From a bacterium (GTDB lineage: Bacteria; Vulcanimicrobiota; Xenobia; Xenobiales; Xenobiaceae): 44,919 nucleotides of DNA. Location of the stretch: contig JAUNIO010000019.1 of assembly GCA_030535355.1 (NCBI GenBank), forward strand, positions 1 to 44,919, written 5' to 3'. Made by a program: the position numbers and the translations under genes. Under the pieces are notes generated by a model that was not told where the DNA came from, did not search any database, and saw nothing but the letters and a program-made list of their open reading frames with translations. Shown in pieces: positions 43,596 through 44,919 of this stretch (the stretch's first letter is position 1; every line of letters begins with the position of its first letter).

Positions 43596-43700
43596 ATGGT
43601 TACATTAGAAGGACTTATTGCAGTGCTGAGTTTATGCTTGGGCTGTTTTAGTGTCGGCTATATGGTCGGACGTCATGATAACGGTTCACAAAATAAATAA
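43596..43700 (+). CDS. type I toxin, small hydrophobic peptide
   Basis: This is a 34-residue peptide beginning MVTLEGLIAVLSLCLGCF, continuing SVGYMVGRHDNGSQNK. It has one membrane-spanning segment followed by a charged tail, the form of Fst/TxpA/holin-like type I toxins of Firmicutes. AGGAGGG lies eight bases before the ATG. The stop codon lies inside the left arm of a bidirectional terminator shared with a convergent RNA, which is the standard layout of these loci. Toxicity is expected from membrane insertion; repression would be by the antisense RNA. Confidence 0.75.
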   Translation: MVTLEGLIAVLSLCLGCFSVGYMVGRHDNGSQNK

Positions 43701-43769
43701 CCGCCCCCTAGCAAGTCGCGGTTATTTACTAACTCGATTTTAGGGCTAACCGTTTTCCGGCAGCACTTC
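43695..43769 (-). ncRNA. antisense RNA antitoxin of the type I toxin locus
   Basis: The minus-strand extended -10 TGCTATATT (43784-43776) predicts a ~75-nt RNA. It contains AAGTGCTGCCGGAAAACGG, then TTAGCCCT, and ends in the terminator AAATAACCGC/GCGGTTATTT (43695-43727), complementary to the toxin mRNA 3' end. Convergent, overlapping transcription is typical of par/Fst-like systems. Confidence 0.65.
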
Positions 43770-43822
43770 CTTATCAATATAGCACTGAGCCGCCGGACTG
43801 TCAATTTGTATTATGCACATAG

Positions 43823-43930
43823 GAAGACGGGCGGCAGACATTATTATATACAGGTGGCTTATACGGCGCGGGAAAGCGCGGCTTTGGAGAGGGAGCTGTC
43901 GGCCTTCCGCCGTTTGGACGACGGGTTAGC
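43823..43930 (+). pseudogene. AAA_14/DUF4143 fragment
   Basis: GGRHYYIQVAYTARESAALE continuing RELSAFRRLDDGL matches the DUF4143 region of the gene at 31819 (GRQYYIQVAYTVREAETRER). Homology stops abruptly at both ends: the type I antitoxin promoter lies just before, and unrelated sequence follows. Confidence 0.75.
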
Positions 43931-44089
43931 TACGATTATATATCTCTGGAAGCGTCTTAGGCGTGAAGCGTTAGTTGTAAAACAGTTGCAGAAGCAGTAA
44001 GAAGAAGCTGTGAAGGTAGCTGAGAAGAAGTGAGAGAATCATGTATAGCAGGGCTAATAAGAAATTTTATAAGAAAGTGTGTGTATTTT

Positions 44090-44524
44090 ATGCTGTTCAA
44101 ATATGAGTTTATGGATGCTTGGTTGCAGCCTATCGCAGAGTTTACAGTGCAGCTTGATTCCAGTGCGAATACGGTATCATATCGTTTATATGATGAATCT
44201 ATGGCGATTCATTCGTGTATCGAAATGGATGAATTAACAGCCAGTCGGTTAGAAAAGATTATTCAATCTATACCTGACGATGTATTTGCATCGGCATGGT
44301 TGGAATACCCGCCTGATGTAGAAGTGTTGGATGGTTATTGTCATCGTTTTACTATAGACAGAGATACGGATCATGTGCAACTTTGTGGTTCGAATATCAG
44401 CTATTGTTGTGGACGATACGATAAAGCACCAAATGCCGCTGCGTGTATTGCTGCGGTCGATGCAATGGCTGAGATATTGAAGCCAATAGGTGTTCCAGAA
44501 GGTTGCTTTTGGTTTGAAAAGTAA
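44090..44524 (+). CDS. conserved-looking hypothetical protein
   Basis: From the ATG at 44090 (MLFKYEFMDAWLQPIAEFTV) this encodes 144 residues. An upstream ATG at 44030 would add 20 unlikely residues. The sequence is acidic and cytoplasmic, with an alternating strand-helix pattern (SRLEKIIQSIPDDVFASAWL) and a C-terminal helix AAVDAMAEILKPIGVPEGC, a style common among small immunity-like proteins. The coding DNA is AT-richer than the flanking chromosome, consistent with acquisition. No clear Shine-Dalgarno and no family recognised. Confidence 0.6.
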   Translation: MLFKYEFMDAWLQPIAEFTVQLDSSANTVSYRLYDESMAIHSCIEMDELTASRLEKIIQSIPDDVFASAWLEYPPDVEVLDGYCHRFTIDRDTDHVQLCGSNISYCCGRYDKAPNAAACIAAVDAMAEILKPIGVPEGCFWFEK

Positions 44525-44640
44525 GTAATAGAAACAATTTAATACTGGAAGGTTCACGAGGTATGTCCTAAGATATCACAGCGGTAGCAGCTGTGAAGGA
44601 GGATTCAGCGCTTACACGTCGGCAAGCATAATGATTGTAT

Positions 44641-44720
44641 AGCGACATCGGAATTGGTTTCCACGAGCGGTGAACGGGAATGATACAGGGGGAAATCCCT
44701 GGCGTTTCCGTTTTGTCGCT
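44641..44720 (+). ncRNA. candidate structured RNA (three-way junction)
   Basis: The closing stem AGCGACA (44641-44647) pairs with TGTCGCT (44714-44720). Inside lie a short GGAA/TTCC hairpin (44650-44662) and a longer arm. The longer arm is AACGGGAA (44673-44680) with TTTCCGTT (44705-44712), extended by CAGGG/CCCTG (44686-44701). It is followed by CTATTTTTG. I do not recognise it as a known riboswitch. The region 44525-44640 before it contains a GAAGGAGGATT motif but no gene. Confidence 0.45.
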
Positions 44721-44742
44721 CTATTTTTGTGCCTGTTCGGAG

Positions 44743-44781
44743 CGGCTTACCTCCTTTGAGAAACTCAAAGGAGGTAAGCCG
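44743..44781. repeat. perfect 18-bp-arm hairpin containing a ribosome-site sequence
   Basis: CGGCTTACCTCCTTTGAG and its exact complement (44764-44781) flank AAA. The right arm contains AAAGGAGG, a consensus Shine-Dalgarno, six bases before a GTG, so the hairpin could hide it. Only a seven-codon frame follows that GTG. A second AAGGAG precedes an ATG at 44813 (25 codons). The gene, if any, lies beyond the right edge. 44782-44919 shows a TTTTTGCA/TTGCAAAA-rich stretch and no gene. Confidence 0.8.
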
Positions 44782-44919
44782 TGGATGGAAAGAAAGATTT
44801 TTGAAGGAGAAAATGATTTTGCTACGCTTTGACCTGATCTCTGAAGTGAAGGGATTGCGTCAAGTATGTTTTTTGCAAGCCCTTTTTGCATAAAATTGCA
44901 AAATATTTTTGCACAAAGT

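Noticed and set aside
44641-44720. Group II intron domain V or SRP RNA
   Set aside because: The conserved catalytic AGC/bulge pattern of domain V and the SRP tetraloop core are both absent.
1-44919. tRNA and rRNA genes
   Set aside because: No cloverleaf-like segment with a CCA-adjacent acceptor stem or conserved T-loop was noticed by eye, and no rRNA-like stretch. A tRNAscan run would be the proper check.

Overview
The window is a bacterial chromosome segment of about 52% GC by eye. It has AGGAGG-type ribosome binding sites, classical secretory signal peptides and RTX/T1SS-style exported proteins. Three things recall anaerobic gut or rumen Bacillota, possibly a diderm Negativicutes-like lineage: the mix of an L-cysteine desulfidase, a lipoate-handling pair, many Fic and AAA_14/DUF4143 genes, and a Firmicutes-type small hydrophobic type I toxin. 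No rRNA or tRNA is present, so this placement is only an inference.

Layout. 1-2789 (minus): a Ycf46-like AAA+ ATPase followed by a Sel1-repeat protein that runs off the left edge. 3446-7754: two AAA_14/DUF4143 ATPases of different subclasses flank an L-cysteine desulfidase (cyuA-like). 8026-16939: small secreted proteins, two Fic enzymes, a NERD-nuclease/helicase, a threonine aldolase, and gene remnants. 17041-31624: a mostly housekeeping block. It holds a frameshifted zinc-ribbon gene, two flavodoxin-type proteins, an RTX-repeat M91 peptidase, an MBL-fold hydrolase, a CDF transporter, an L,D-transpeptidase, an M24 peptidase, lpd and lipA, a secreted VanX-like dipeptidase, an aldo/keto reductase and an acyl-ACP thioesterase. 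31722-44919: an accessory island. It holds an intact AAA_14/DUF4143 gene, at least four decayed relatives, a complete type I restriction-modification operon (hsdM-hsdS-hsdR), a PD-(D/E)XK 'transposase-like' gene, a type I toxin-antitoxin locus and an unexplained structured element at the right edge.

The most unusual pattern concerns the AAA_14/DUF4143 genes and their remnants. Most have a long inverted repeat (12-14 bp arms) lying on or next to a sigma70-like promoter just upstream. The arm sequence differs between subclasses, but one sequence recurs three times (31722, 33413, 42455). In that family, and in the unrelated palindrome at 41684, the geometry is the same: the -35 box starts in the loop, the right arm fills the 17-bp spacer, and the -10 box lies at or just beyond the end of the right arm. 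Two remnants kept the palindrome-promoter and the C-terminal coding end but lost the ATPase core between them.

A second pattern is a roughly 175-bp element present four times (14656, 16076, 33066, 41977). It looks like a minus-strand small RNA gene: an extended -10 (TGnTATAAA-like), two stem-loops, and a terminator hairpin. Three of the four copies lie directly downstream of an AAA_14 gene or remnant. Its layout resembles the antitoxin RNA of the type I TA locus at 43.4-43.8 kb.
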